Made by a program: the position numbers and the translations under genes. DNA of 38,143 nt, from assembly GCA_900546925.1 (NCBI GenBank), contig UREV01000022.1, positions 1-38,143 of the forward strand. The letters are read 5' to 3'. This stretch comes from an uncultured Bacteroides sp. GTDB lineage: Bacteria > Bacteroidota > Bacteroidia > Bacteroidales > UBA932. Every line of letters starts with the position of its first letter. Within the stretch, counting starts at the first letter, position 1. Under the pieces are notes generated by a model. That model saw only the letters and a list, made by a program, of their open reading frames with translations, did no database searches and was not told where the DNA came from. Below are positions 24,168 through 32,230 of this stretch, one piece after another.

Positions 24168-24977
24168 TCAAATAACGACCTCGAACTCCACAGCCTTCTG
24201 CCATGGACCTATCTTGAAAGAAAGGAGCGAACGGGAATAATCTATTTCCATTTCGATATCTTTCAGATCAGGAGACGTCCAGTCGTAACCGCTTGCATCT
24301 ATGTAGTTACCTATAGCGAAAGCCCTGTGAGTGTCATCCTCCGATATTATGTCCAGGATCAATGAGTTATCCACTTGACGGGGCACTTTTGCAGAACCGG
24401 ACAAAGAGCGGGAAGATGATTCCACGGGAGCGATGAACAATCCGGGCAATGGATTTCCATACAAGTCATAACCGCAAATATTGCCACGCAATTCCATTCT
24501 GTATGGAAAATCATCACCGGAACTATTCCTCACTGATATAGTCAGTTCACTATAGTTCTTATGCAACGAAACCTCCACCGAACGATTCTCACAATCCGTG
24601 GACATAGTCTCGGAGTACATCCATACTTCCGGACAATCATGTCCTTCTGGAATACGGACAACCGCATCCTTATCTGAAGACGAAGCCTCAGGAGGCCAGA
24701 CAGTTACAACACTGAGTTTCGTTCTGGGCACAGGGACAGACCACAACGGGACATGCACAGTATCGGCAATATGTAACTCTCCACCTTTTGTAGAATTAAT
24801 CCTCGTAACCACACCGCCTTTCAAACGGTCCTGCCCACAACCACTATAATCAAGCTCCAAGGTGCAGGGGCATAAATCCCTGTCCTCCATGACAGAACAG
24901 CTCGAGGCGGATAATAGGAGCTGGAGGACTGCCTGGAGAACAAGGAAATGAGGTAACTTCTTATATCTAAAACACAT
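24168..24977 (-). CDS. FimB/Mfa2-like fimbrial anchor lipoprotein
   Basis: A 269-residue lipoprotein resembling the FimB/Mfa2 family, which anchors Bacteroidales fimbriae to the outer membrane and limits their length. Signal peptide and lipobox read LLLSASSC (Cys27). The family-like start of the mature protein is MEDRDLCPCTLELDYSG, with nearby cysteines. The rest is predicted beta-rich (VPLWSVPVPRTKLSVVTVW, FEVVI end). It overlaps the DUF3575 gene by 11 bases, implying coupled translation. No fimbrillin (Mfa1/FimA) gene is in the window. The assignment rests on the N-terminal signature and the neighbour, so the exact subfamily is uncertain. Confidence 0.72.
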   Translation of the reverse strand: MCFRYKKLPHFLVLQAVLQLLLSASSCSVMEDRDLCPCTLELDYSGCGQDRLKGGVVTRINSTKGGELHIADTVHVPLWSVPVPRTKLSVVTVWPPEASSSDKDAVVRIPEGHDCPEVWMYSETMSTDCENRSVEVSLHKNYSELTISVRNSSGDDFPYRMELRGNICGYDLYGNPLPGLFIAPVESSSRSLSGSAKVPRQVDNSLILDIISEDDTHRAFAIGNYIDASGYDWTSPDLKDIEMEIDYSRSLLSFKIGPWQKAVEFEVVI

Positions 24978-25536
24978 AACTCAACGCAACTAAGACCTCT
25001 GACGGAAGGAAAAAGAACTTCTGGCCCGAAGACTCGGTCAGACCACATACGGGACAGGAGTACACTGCGTATTTGTCGAAACCTCCCCAGACACCGAGAC
25101 CAAACTCCAGGTTCAGATGCTTGCCCAACATATACGCATAACCTCCTGACACACCGAAGCCATACCTGTCTCCCTCTGTTGTCTTTCTAGACACTATCCC
25201 TCCATGATTATATTCCTGATACTGCAATTTGCCTGCAAGCCACCAACCCGAGAACACGTGCCAAGGCCAGAATCTTACGCCGGCAGCGAACGTCTTCTGT
25301 TTATTCCTCGCGTCTTCCTTTCCTTCACCGAGGTCGAACGTGAACGGATTATATCTCACACCCGCATTCACACTCCAGCACCTGGAAATAGGATAAGATG
25401 CCTCCACATTCATCGTGGCGAAATTAAGATAACTCACCAAGTCGGTCGAAATCGACACATTCTGAGCCCCGGATGTCGCCTGCAAAGAAAGCAGCAGGAC
25501 TACAGGAATCATCAAATATTTCAACTTACGTTTCAT
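24967..25536 (-). CDS. DUF3575 outer-membrane beta-barrel protein
   Basis: A 189-residue secreted protein with signal peptide MKRKLKYLMIPVVLLLSLQA and cleavage near SGAQ. The mature part alternates polar and hydrophobic residues in strands (VNAGVRYNPFTF, FAAGVRFWPWHV, GFGVSGGYAYML, LNLEFGLGVWGGF). It ends in VALSYVF, with the terminal aromatic residue of outer-membrane barrels. This fits DUF3575, whose genes commonly sit beside FimB/Mfa2-like genes in Bacteroidales. Its stop lies within the start region of the fimbrial anchor gene (11-base overlap). Its precise role is unknown. Confidence 0.85.
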   Translation of the reverse strand: MKRKLKYLMIPVVLLLSLQATSGAQNVSISTDLVSYLNFATMNVEASYPISRCWSVNAGVRYNPFTFDLGEGKEDARNKQKTFAAGVRFWPWHVFSGWWLAGKLQYQEYNHGGIVSRKTTEGDRYGFGVSGGYAYMLGKHLNLEFGLGVWGGFDKYAVYSCPVCGLTESSGQKFFFLPSEVLVALSYVF

Positions 25537-25599
25537 AACTCCATAATACTATCTATGTAACCTTCAAACAATACCCCTTAGATCTATCCACAAAGCCCC

Positions 25600-27177
25600 C
25601 TACTCCGAATACCTTTCAAACACCTGGCGTATCACCGCGGACTTGGAAGGATAAAGCGACAGAAGCTTCGCCTTCAATGCCGCACGGCTATGCACATCCT
25701 TCTGCAACGCCGCGAAAATCTGCGACTTGCTGATACCGCGTTCCTCCAGATACCTGAAGATTTGCGGATGGAACCAATACGAAGATCCGGAATTAGGCAT
25801 ATTGCCTCCGTAGCGGTCATGCCACATGGAATTCTGCATGAAATAACCCCACATCTCCCCCACTTCACAATATCCTGCATCCTTTTCCTTGCCGGTGCCG
25901 TAAGTAGTGCCACCTGTGGTGACGTATGATGACATGATAAATCCGATATACTTGTCCCAGTAGCTCTTCCCCACTTGGGCGAAATGACTCGCGTGAGCCA
26001 ACTCATGACACGTCTCGGAGTACAATGTCTTATATGACGTTTTCCCCTGTACTCCTAAAGTCACATCGGGCAGAAACAATTTGATTATGGATGCATAAAA
26101 GTCCAAATATTTGCGTATCAACTCGTTATCTATGAAAGCACCCTGCCTCATCATAACGGCACTGCTGGAGGTCAATTTCTGGAATATCCATATCCTCAGC
26201 CCCTTAGGCGGACGCTTGATATCCATATCAGCCGCCTCACATCTCTTGATGTAGTCATACGCCGCATTGTTCACGACACACCTCGTCCACAACTTTCTGT
26301 CTGAATTTACCGTAACGGTATAATCCAATCCCTCTGAAGGCCCTTTCCCCAGTGTGGATGAAGATGCCGCAATCAAAATTTTGTTAAACCCTATGGCGAA
26401 GTTTTCCTTATTTTTAAACCGCAGTCTATAACGAGGCTTGGTCGAATATTTCTTCTTTATCTTATAATACCCGTCCCGGTCCGTATATGTGGAAGAGAAC
26501 TTCACAAATACATTGCACACCACCTTCACACAGGCTACGCCGAAAGGTTTTCCACCATTTGCCGATTCATCCACGATGGTGATACGCCCCTCCGGAGAAG
26601 TCGCTCCCCCTTTAGTCAGAGGCTCCAGCAAATCACTGTTCCCGGTAATGCGATATGCCTCCCTTTCCACTTCTGCCCAATCGATTCCGTCATCAGACTT
26701 GGTTCCGCCATCAGGTATAAAGCACTCGTCCAAGACCTCATGACGGATATCGGAAGGCAATTCCGTTCCCTTCGGGAGAACAGCATACTGCCAAGTAATC
26801 CCCTCTTCATCCACCTCCGGATCATGATAATAGTCACCATCCTTTACTATCTGATAATCAAGAGGATGGTCCATAAGATCATACCCTTGGTCCACCAGAT
26901 ATTGATACTGCTGTTCATCTTCCGGAAGAAATCGCACATAGATATCCGTAGGCGTCACATCTACGCGGTTCGCCTTCGTCGGATAAAGGTTAGCTATCGC
27001 CTTGGTGACATTCCCTACCGAATAGGGGTCTTCCAACTGCTTACCCAAGACAATCATCTCATGGGACACGACATCAGTAGAACTCTCATCTTCACGGATA
27101 TCATCCATTCCCTTTTCATTACACGCAACGGCCATAAATCCCATGACCGCCAACACAAATTTCAGAATCCCTTTCAT
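25600..27177 (-). CDS. secreted lipoprotein with HELAH metallopeptidase-like motif
   Basis: A 525-residue lipoprotein: leader MKGILKFVLAVMGFM, lipobox AVAC (Cys19). Residues about 200-245 (VCNVFVKFSSTYTDRDGYYKI) look like a carboxypeptidase-regulatory or other beta-sandwich domain. His391-Glu-Leu-Ala-His395 is a zinc-binding HExxH motif, and EVGEMWGYF at 438-446 offers a third-ligand glutamate (Glu441), as in gluzincins. I do not recognise a named family; peptidase activity is inferred from this motif. It is the first gene before DUF3575 (63 bases apart) and the fimbrial anchor, so it may process or help assemble surface proteins. Confidence 0.8.
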   Translation of the reverse strand: MKGILKFVLAVMGFMAVACNEKGMDDIREDESSTDVVSHEMIVLGKQLEDPYSVGNVTKAIANLYPTKANRVDVTPTDIYVRFLPEDEQQYQYLVDQGYDLMDHPLDYQIVKDGDYYHDPEVDEEGITWQYAVLPKGTELPSDIRHEVLDECFIPDGGTKSDDGIDWAEVEREAYRITGNSDLLEPLTKGGATSPEGRITIVDESANGGKPFGVACVKVVCNVFVKFSSTYTDRDGYYKIKKKYSTKPRYRLRFKNKENFAIGFNKILIAASSSTLGKGPSEGLDYTVTVNSDRKLWTRCVVNNAAYDYIKRCEAADMDIKRPPKGLRIWIFQKLTSSSAVMMRQGAFIDNELIRKYLDFYASIIKLFLPDVTLGVQGKTSYKTLYSETCHELAHASHFAQVGKSYWDKYIGFIMSSYVTTGGTTYGTGKEKDAGYCEVGEMWGYFMQNSMWHDRYGGNMPNSGSSYWFHPQIFRYLEERGISKSQIFAALQKDVHSRAALKAKLLSLYPSKSAVIRQVFERYSE

Positions 27178-27205
27178 GGCTTATTCGTTTACATGGTTTC
27201 TGCTG

Positions 27206-27213
27206 CAAAATTA
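27206..27213 (-). promoter_or_regulatory. -7 box for the metallopeptidase-DUF3575-FimB operon
   Basis: TAATTTTG on the minus strand, 28 bases upstream of the lipoprotein start. A TCTG at 27232-27235 is a poor -33 match. Confidence 0.5.
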
Positions 27214-27293
27214 CCGGCACGAATCCGTTTTCAGAAAATGAATACGGATTATTTACATTTTCGCCATTTGTTGATATTGCAAGGTGGATTTAT

Positions 27294-27301
27294 TAACTTT
27301 G
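27294..27301 (+). promoter_or_regulatory. -7 box for the histidine phosphatase gene
   Basis: TAACTTTG matches TAnnTTTG and lies 25 bases before the ATG. TTTGTTG at 27267-27273 offers a -33 box at about 20-23 bases. Confidence 0.6.
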
Positions 27302-27326
27302 TGCGATCTAATTTTAACATAAAAAT

Positions 27327-28598
27327 ATGCATCTCTGTAACAAAATTTTAACAACTCTGGTTGTTCTGCCTCTTCTCGCGCTATCCCTTAACGCGCAGAA
27401 CTATGTAGATATGGTGAAACAGAACAAAGAAGTGGCTGCCGGCGTATATCATCCTTACGTAATAGGAAATCTCACCGACACCCCTGCGCCGAAAGGCTAC
27501 CATCCGTTCTACATCTCACATTTCGGAAGGCATGGATCCAGATATCACACTACCACCAAATACCTTTCCGCCGGCACAGAAGGCTTGGAAAAGGCTATGA
27601 AAGAAGGTCTTCTCAACGAAAAAGGCAAACAGCTATATTCTGAATTCCACGCTATCCTGAAGGAACACGAGGGTATGGAAGGCCAGCTCTCACCCCTCGG
27701 AGCCAGAGAGCATAGAGGAGTAGCATCGAGAATGTACCACAGATTCCCTGAAGTTTTCAACAACAAGTCCCGCAACGAAGTGGACAGCAAAGCCAGTGTC
27801 GTCCAAAGATGCATCATCAGCATGGCGAATTTCACGACATCACTGAAAGACGAAAAACCGTCACTCCAGTTCACCTTCGACACAGGCGACAGATACATGA
27901 ATTACCTGGCAAAAAGCGTGAAATGTGACACGCTGTTCAAGTCCTGCAGCCACTTTGAGGATTCACTCAGAGCCACTTGCAAATACGACAAACTCATGGC
28001 CGAGATATTCACCGACCCGCAGAAAGGAATCGAAGCCGTAGGAAATCCGCAAAAATTCATCAAATCCATCTACTTCGCCGCAGTAATCTGCCCGGATTTG
28101 GACTTCTTAGGCATTGACCTATTCAAATATTTCGACCCGGAAGAGCTTGCGCAGCAATGGATTTGCCGCAGCGACAAGATGTACGGCGAGTTCGGCAACA
28201 GCCGCGAGTGGGGAGCCATCAGCTCCGCCGCAGCCAAGGGTTTGGTCAATGATTTCGTGACGAAGGCTGATGAGGCGTTGAAAGACGGCAGCCACAGAGC
28301 CGCCGACCTGAGATTCGGTCATGATACCGGAATCCTTCCTTTGTATGGACTCATCGGCATCAAGGGCATGGACGAGCGATATCCTATGGCGAGAGGTCAT
28401 GAATACTGGAACACCTATAAGAATATACCTATGTGTTCGAACTTCCAGATGATATTCTACAAGAACAAGAAGGGCGATGTACTTGTAAAACTTCTTGTCA
28501 ATGAGGAAGAAACGGTAATTCCGGCACTCGCCACCGCCACCGGTCCATACTACAAATGGGAAGACCTCAGAAATTATCTCACATCAGTAGCAAAGTAA
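27327..28598 (+). CDS. secreted histidine-type phosphatase (MINPP/phytase-like)
   Basis: A 423-residue periplasmic or exported acid phosphatase of the histidine phosphatase clade 2. A signal peptide (MHLCNKILTTLVVLPLLALS, then LNAQ) precedes the mature chain. The catalytic motif RHGSRY (Arg68-His69, phosphorylated histidine) and the proton-donor region GHDTGILPLYGL (His332-Asp333) are both present. The gut Bacteroides enzyme of this type degrades inositol hexakisphosphate, so phytate or inositol polyphosphate is the likeliest substrate; other phosphate esters remain possible. It is a single gene between a promoter and a hairpin terminator. Confidence 0.9.
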   Translation: MHLCNKILTTLVVLPLLALSLNAQNYVDMVKQNKEVAAGVYHPYVIGNLTDTPAPKGYHPFYISHFGRHGSRYHTTTKYLSAGTEGLEKAMKEGLLNEKGKQLYSEFHAILKEHEGMEGQLSPLGAREHRGVASRMYHRFPEVFNNKSRNEVDSKASVVQRCIISMANFTTSLKDEKPSLQFTFDTGDRYMNYLAKSVKCDTLFKSCSHFEDSLRATCKYDKLMAEIFTDPQKGIEAVGNPQKFIKSIYFAAVICPDLDFLGIDLFKYFDPEELAQQWICRSDKMYGEFGNSREWGAISSAAAKGLVNDFVTKADEALKDGSHRAADLRFGHDTGILPLYGLIGIKGMDERYPMARGHEYWNTYKNIPMCSNFQMIFYKNKKGDVLVKLLVNEEETVIPALATATGPYYKWEDLRNYLTSVAK

Positions 28599-28614
28599 CA
28601 CTTCCATATATCAC

Positions 28615-28650
28615 AAAAGAGAGGACGCCTACCAAGACGCCCTCTCTTTT
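28615..28650. terminator. bidirectional terminator between phosphatase and deoC
   Basis: AAAAGAGAGG (28615-28624) pairs with CCTCTCTTTT (28641-28650) around a 16-base loop. The two genes converge here, and the stem base supplies A and T tracts for both directions. Confidence 0.8.
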
Positions 28651-28667
28651 ATCTATATGTAAAATAA

Positions 28668-29561
28668 TTAGAAGAACACTACGGTCTTCTGCTCGATAGC
28701 TGACAACAAACTGTTCGCAAGACGGCTTACACCGAAACGGAACAAATCCTTATTCAACCACTCCTTGCCGAGGATAGCGGAAACGATAGAGTAGTAACTT
28801 ACAGCATCACCTACTGTGGAGATTCCGCCGGCAGCCTTAAAACCAACCTTACGACCAGTCTTCGCATAGAACTTAGCAATGCACTCGCACATCACGTAAG
28901 CAGCTGCTGGAGTAGCATTTACGTCTACTTTACCTGTAGATGTCTTGATAAAGTCAGCACCTGCCTCCATAGCGAGGAAAGATGCATCTGCAATTCTCTC
29001 AGGAGTAGAAAGCAGACCGCTCTCGATGATGACCTTGAGGACAATCTTGCGACCTACACGCTCACCTGCACGGTCGATAGCCTCGCGGCATGCACGGATT
29101 TCAGCGGCAGCGCCCTCATAGTCACCGGCCATGAACTTGTTCAATGCCAATACAATATCGATTTCGTCCGCACCAGCCTCTACAGCAAGCTCACACTCGC
29201 GAGTTTTGATTTCGATGAAGCTCTGTGATGTAGGGAAACAACCTGCCACCGCAGTAGCGTGCAACTCCTTGTCTTTACGAGACTCTGCAACAACGTTTAC
29301 GAGGTTAGGGTAAACACAAACGGATGCAGGAAGCGGAAACTCCGGATAAGTCTCACGATAGGAGTTTACTTTTTCCATAAGTTTAGTGATAGAAGCAACT
29401 GTGTCCGCATTATGCAGAGAAGTCAAATCCATGAAAGAAAAGCAGTCCTTCAGTACAGTCTCAGAAATAACGTTCTCCAAATTGGAGGCGATAATTTCGA
29501 GGCTTCTGTCAATAGCTTCTCTGTCTGGCGTATAGCCATAATTCTTGTATATTTCGCTCAT
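28668..29561 (-). CDS. deoC: deoxyribose-phosphate aldolase
   Basis: A 297-residue class I aldolase that splits 2-deoxyribose-5-phosphate into acetaldehyde and glyceraldehyde-3-phosphate in deoxynucleoside salvage. The Schiff-base lysine is Lys176 in IVLKVIIESG, and the proton-relay lysine is Lys206 in DFIKTSTGK. The rest fits the TIM barrel (ADEIDIVLALNKFM, GFKAAGGIST). It has an N-terminal extension of about 40 residues compared with the E. coli enzyme, as is common in Bacteroidetes. It is the last gene of the ftsY-to-deoC run, 25 bases after the radical SAM gene. Confidence 0.95.
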   Translation of the reverse strand: MSEIYKNYGYTPDREAIDRSLEIIASNLENVISETVLKDCFSFMDLTSLHNADTVASITKLMEKVNSYRETYPEFPLPASVCVYPNLVNVVAESRKDKELHATAVAGCFPTSQSFIEIKTRECELAVEAGADEIDIVLALNKFMAGDYEGAAAEIRACREAIDRAGERVGRKIVLKVIIESGLLSTPERIADASFLAMEAGADFIKTSTGKVDVNATPAAAYVMCECIAKFYAKTGRKVGFKAAGGISTVGDAVSYYSIVSAILGKEWLNKDLFRFGVSRLANSLLSAIEQKTVVFF

Positions 29562-29586
29562 AGTATTAATATATTTCTGATTGTTA

Positions 29587-30339
29587 TCATTTAATCTGAA
29601 TCTTGAATCCTTCCTGCATCAACGGTTTCACAGCTTCGGTCATCTCCTCGACGGAAAGCTTCACAAGGCCTTCTGCCGGAGCGGGTCTGTCCAAAGTGTA
29701 AACCATAATCTCGCGAGGTTTAACCTCACGCACAATATTCATCCATGCCGCAAGAGCCTGAGGATCAGTAGAATCAAATCCATCAAACTTCAGGAACATC
29801 GTCTGGAGCACGAAGTCTCCGTTAAAAAGTTTGAGGCCTTCCACCACCGATTTCACTGAATACGCACCCGAAGGCTGGTTAATCTTTTTCACCATCTCGT
29901 CGGTAGGAGCATCCAATTTGAGGATCGGATTGTTTACTTTCATCAATGCTGCCCTCACCTTCTCATCTCCAATTCTGGTAGCATTGGAAAGAACAGAAAC
30001 TACCGAATTCGGATAGTATTTGTCCCTGAGTTCCAAGGTAATATCTATCATTTCCGGGAAATGAGGATTCAATGTAGGCTCTCCGTCTCCTGAGAACGTG
30101 ATCGAATCGATAACTATCCCTTCGGATTTGCATTGACTCAACTTAGCCTCAAGTGCCTCATGCAATTCTTTCGGAAGCGGCAACCTGTGGTCATCCCTTC
30201 CGTCACGATTCCATCCACATTCACAATAGACGCAGTCGAAATTACATATTTTCCCATTCTCAGGCAACAGATTCACCCCTAAAGATGAACCGAGACGCCT
30301 GCTGAATATCGGCCCGAAAACAATTTTTTCGCGTAACAT
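29587..30339 (-). CDS. radical SAM protein
   Basis: A 250-residue radical S-adenosylmethionine protein with the cluster motif Cys32-x3-Cys36-x2-Cys39 (CNFDCVYCECG). SAM-contacting segments include TFSGDGEPTLNP and VSVLSNATRIG. It is short, with no obvious extra cluster domain, and resembles the COG0731-like Fe-S oxidoreductases; the substrate is unknown. The start at 30339 (MLREKIVFGPIFSRRLG) is chosen because it follows the amidohydrolase stop by 4 bases. Longer starts would overlap that gene. It belongs to the operon leading into deoC. Confidence 0.88.
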   Translation of the reverse strand: MLREKIVFGPIFSRRLGSSLGVNLLPENGKICNFDCVYCECGWNRDGRDDHRLPLPKELHEALEAKLSQCKSEGIVIDSITFSGDGEPTLNPHFPEMIDITLELRDKYYPNSVVSVLSNATRIGDEKVRAALMKVNNPILKLDAPTDEMVKKINQPSGAYSVKSVVEGLKLFNGDFVLQTMFLKFDGFDSTDPQALAAWMNIVREVKPREIMVYTLDRPAPAEGLVKLSVEEMTEAVKPLMQEGFKIQIK

Positions 30340-30343
30340 AATT

Positions 30344-31531
30344 CTATATAATTCTTTGTGAAACACTTGCCGTCGTAAGGTAGCCATTTTCACTCAAATG
30401 GTCAATAAAAACCAGACCAGGTTTCATTCCCGGTAGCATTTTTCCGTAAACATCGCCTTTTCCGAGGAAATCCGCGCCGTTGGCGGTAGCCCAGAAAATC
30501 ATCTCCCCGAGAGGCACCTGTGGGAAATTCTCCTGAAGGCAGAACAACTCCCTCACCATATCCAAGTCATCGTTACTTGACAGGGAATCGGTACCGACAG
30601 TTATCTTGATGCCTGAACGGCGAATCATATCTACAGGAGGCAACGCATTATGTATGAAGATATTGGAACATGGGCACAAAGCCACATAAGGATGATTCAT
30701 CACTTTTTTCACAGCTTCAGTCCCCTCCTCCGTCATACAACACTCGTGAACCAGGAGGATATGTTCGTCGAAAGGAGCAGCATGTGCCTTTTCGAGTCTG
30801 TCAATGAAATACATCAGGGATGACTCGCCTGTCACAGGAGGTACGCTCATACCGGCACTCACTCTGTTCTCATACATGGCACCCATTCCGGAAATCATCA
30901 TATCTTCCTCTTCCTGTGTCTCTTCACTATGGAAAGAAAGGAATCCGGACTTAAGACCTTCCTTCGACACTGCCGTAAGAAGTTCAGGACTCATAGTATA
31001 GCAGGCATGAGGGGTCGGCGCTGCGTCTATCCCGAAAGAGTCCGCTGTTTTCTTCAGCTCACGCACACCGTCCATAACAGCGTCACAGTCTTCAGGTTCC
31101 GTTCCGAACACCTCCAAAAATGTACGAGTATACATCGGAGACGTAGATTTCTCTGCGAACGTATCACTGCAGTTGCTGATGTCCGCCATAGCGGAAACGC
31201 CTCTGTTCCAAAGAGTTTTCATCCAATATGAAATCTCTTCAAGTTTCTGTTCATGCGTAGTGGAATCTCTCAACTCATTGATCTGGTCGATAAATCCTGC
31301 CATGCCTGTGCCTTTTCTGAATTTTCCCCTCATGGAAGAAAGTTCCAGATGGCAATGCGCATTCACAAATCCCGGAACTACGGCTCCGTCATAATACTCC
31401 TTCTCCGAAGAAATATCTTCCGACTTACCGGTTTTCAGAACGACGCCGTTATCATCCAACTCCACGAACCCATCATGAATCGGCGTGAAATCAGCATTGA
31501 CATACAAATATTTAGCTGCTATTCTTCTCAT
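30344..31531 (-). CDS. amidohydrolase superfamily deaminase/chlorohydrolase-like
   Basis: A 395-residue metal-dependent hydrolase. The metal ligands are His59 and His61 (VNAHCHLELS), His201 (FHSEET), His262 (VHECC) and Asp315 (TVGTDSLSSN), the arrangement of the cytosine-deaminase/TrzN/SsnA group. A nucleobase, guanine-type or aminofutalosine-type deaminase is possible. A futalosine pathway cannot be inferred from this window, so no substrate is named. It follows the DUF4296 gene by 3 bases and precedes the radical SAM gene by 4, in a tightly packed operon. Confidence 0.86.
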   Translation of the reverse strand: MRRIAAKYLYVNADFTPIHDGFVELDDNGVVLKTGKSEDISSEKEYYDGAVVPGFVNAHCHLELSSMRGKFRKGTGMAGFIDQINELRDSTTHEQKLEEISYWMKTLWNRGVSAMADISNCSDTFAEKSTSPMYTRTFLEVFGTEPEDCDAVMDGVRELKKTADSFGIDAAPTPHACYTMSPELLTAVSKEGLKSGFLSFHSEETQEEEDMMISGMGAMYENRVSAGMSVPPVTGESSLMYFIDRLEKAHAAPFDEHILLVHECCMTEEGTEAVKKVMNHPYVALCPCSNIFIHNALPPVDMIRRSGIKITVGTDSLSSNDDLDMVRELFCLQENFPQVPLGEMIFWATANGADFLGKGDVYGKMLPGMKPGLVFIDHLSENGYLTTASVSQRII

Positions 31532-31534
31532 AAT

Positions 31535-32230
31535 TTATTTCTTTATCGAACGGAACTTGGCGGGCTTCGGCAGCTCAGGCATCTTCAGCTTCAGGGCGTT
31601 CGAAACCTTTTCGGCCTTCACCTCAGGCTTTTTCCCCTCAGGCTTTTTCGCCTCGGCAGCGACATCATTGGCCTGCTGCAGCGAATCCACATCGGCCTTA
31701 ACCACAAAACGCGGTCCGTAATAAAGCGTGTCAGGCCTGATGCGTTCCCAGGAGAAAATGCCGTTGGAATCCAATTCGACGGACACGGTATCCAGCCTTA
31801 TGGAATCGCGCGCTATGTCACGATAAATCGGAGGGCGGAGAAAAGTCATTGACGCATAAACTCTTGCAAGACTGTCCTGCTTAGCCACACGTCTCTTTTC
31901 CGCAGTAAGTTCGAAGATGTGATCATCCAGAATCTTCTTGGATTCCTTAAAGATATCCGCGAACTTTTCAGGGTCCTCCATATATTTCCCGACGCTCTTC
32001 ACATAATCAGCCTTAGTATATCCGTATTCCTCCAGAATCGGCTCATAGAACAACGTCGTATCCGCAATCAGCGACATATTCGGATCCGCATCATATCTCA
32101 CCTGCTGGTCAGCGAGAAGCATCCGCGCAAAGACCTCTGAAAAAGTTTTGCGCGGAATAACCCGTGCCCTGCCGCATGAAACAAACACGAGCAGAGCAGT
32201 CAGCAAAGCGATATGAGATCTTTTCACCAC
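31535..32230 (-). CDS. DUF4296 family lipoprotein
   Basis: A 231-residue lipoprotein with leader MVKRSHIALLTALLVFVSC and lipobox FVSC (Cys19). DUF4296 helical core: VIPRKTFSEVFARMLLADQQ, YEPILEEYGYTKADYVKSVG, MEDPEKFADIFKESKKIL. The C-terminus is extended and low in complexity (KKPEGKKPEVKAEKV). The family is Bacteroidetes-specific and of unknown function. Its ATG directly abuts the pheT stop, with no gap, and it is followed 3 bases later by the amidohydrolase. Translation is probably coupled along the operon. Confidence 0.85.
   Translation of the reverse strand: MVKRSHIALLTALLVFVSCGRARVIPRKTFSEVFARMLLADQQVRYDADPNMSLIADTTLFYEPILEEYGYTKADYVKSVGKYMEDPEKFADIFKESKKILDDHIFELTAEKRRVAKQDSLARVYASMTFLRPPIYRDIARDSIRLDTVSVELDSNGIFSWERIRPDTLYYGPRFVVKADVDSLQQANDVAAEAKKPEGKKPEVKAEKVSNALKLKMPELPKPAKFRSIKK

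Noticed and set aside
30344..31531. Assignment as aminofutalosine deaminase of menaquinone synthesis
   Set aside because: The metal site fits several deaminases. No other futalosine-pathway gene is in the window, so a specific name would be a guess.
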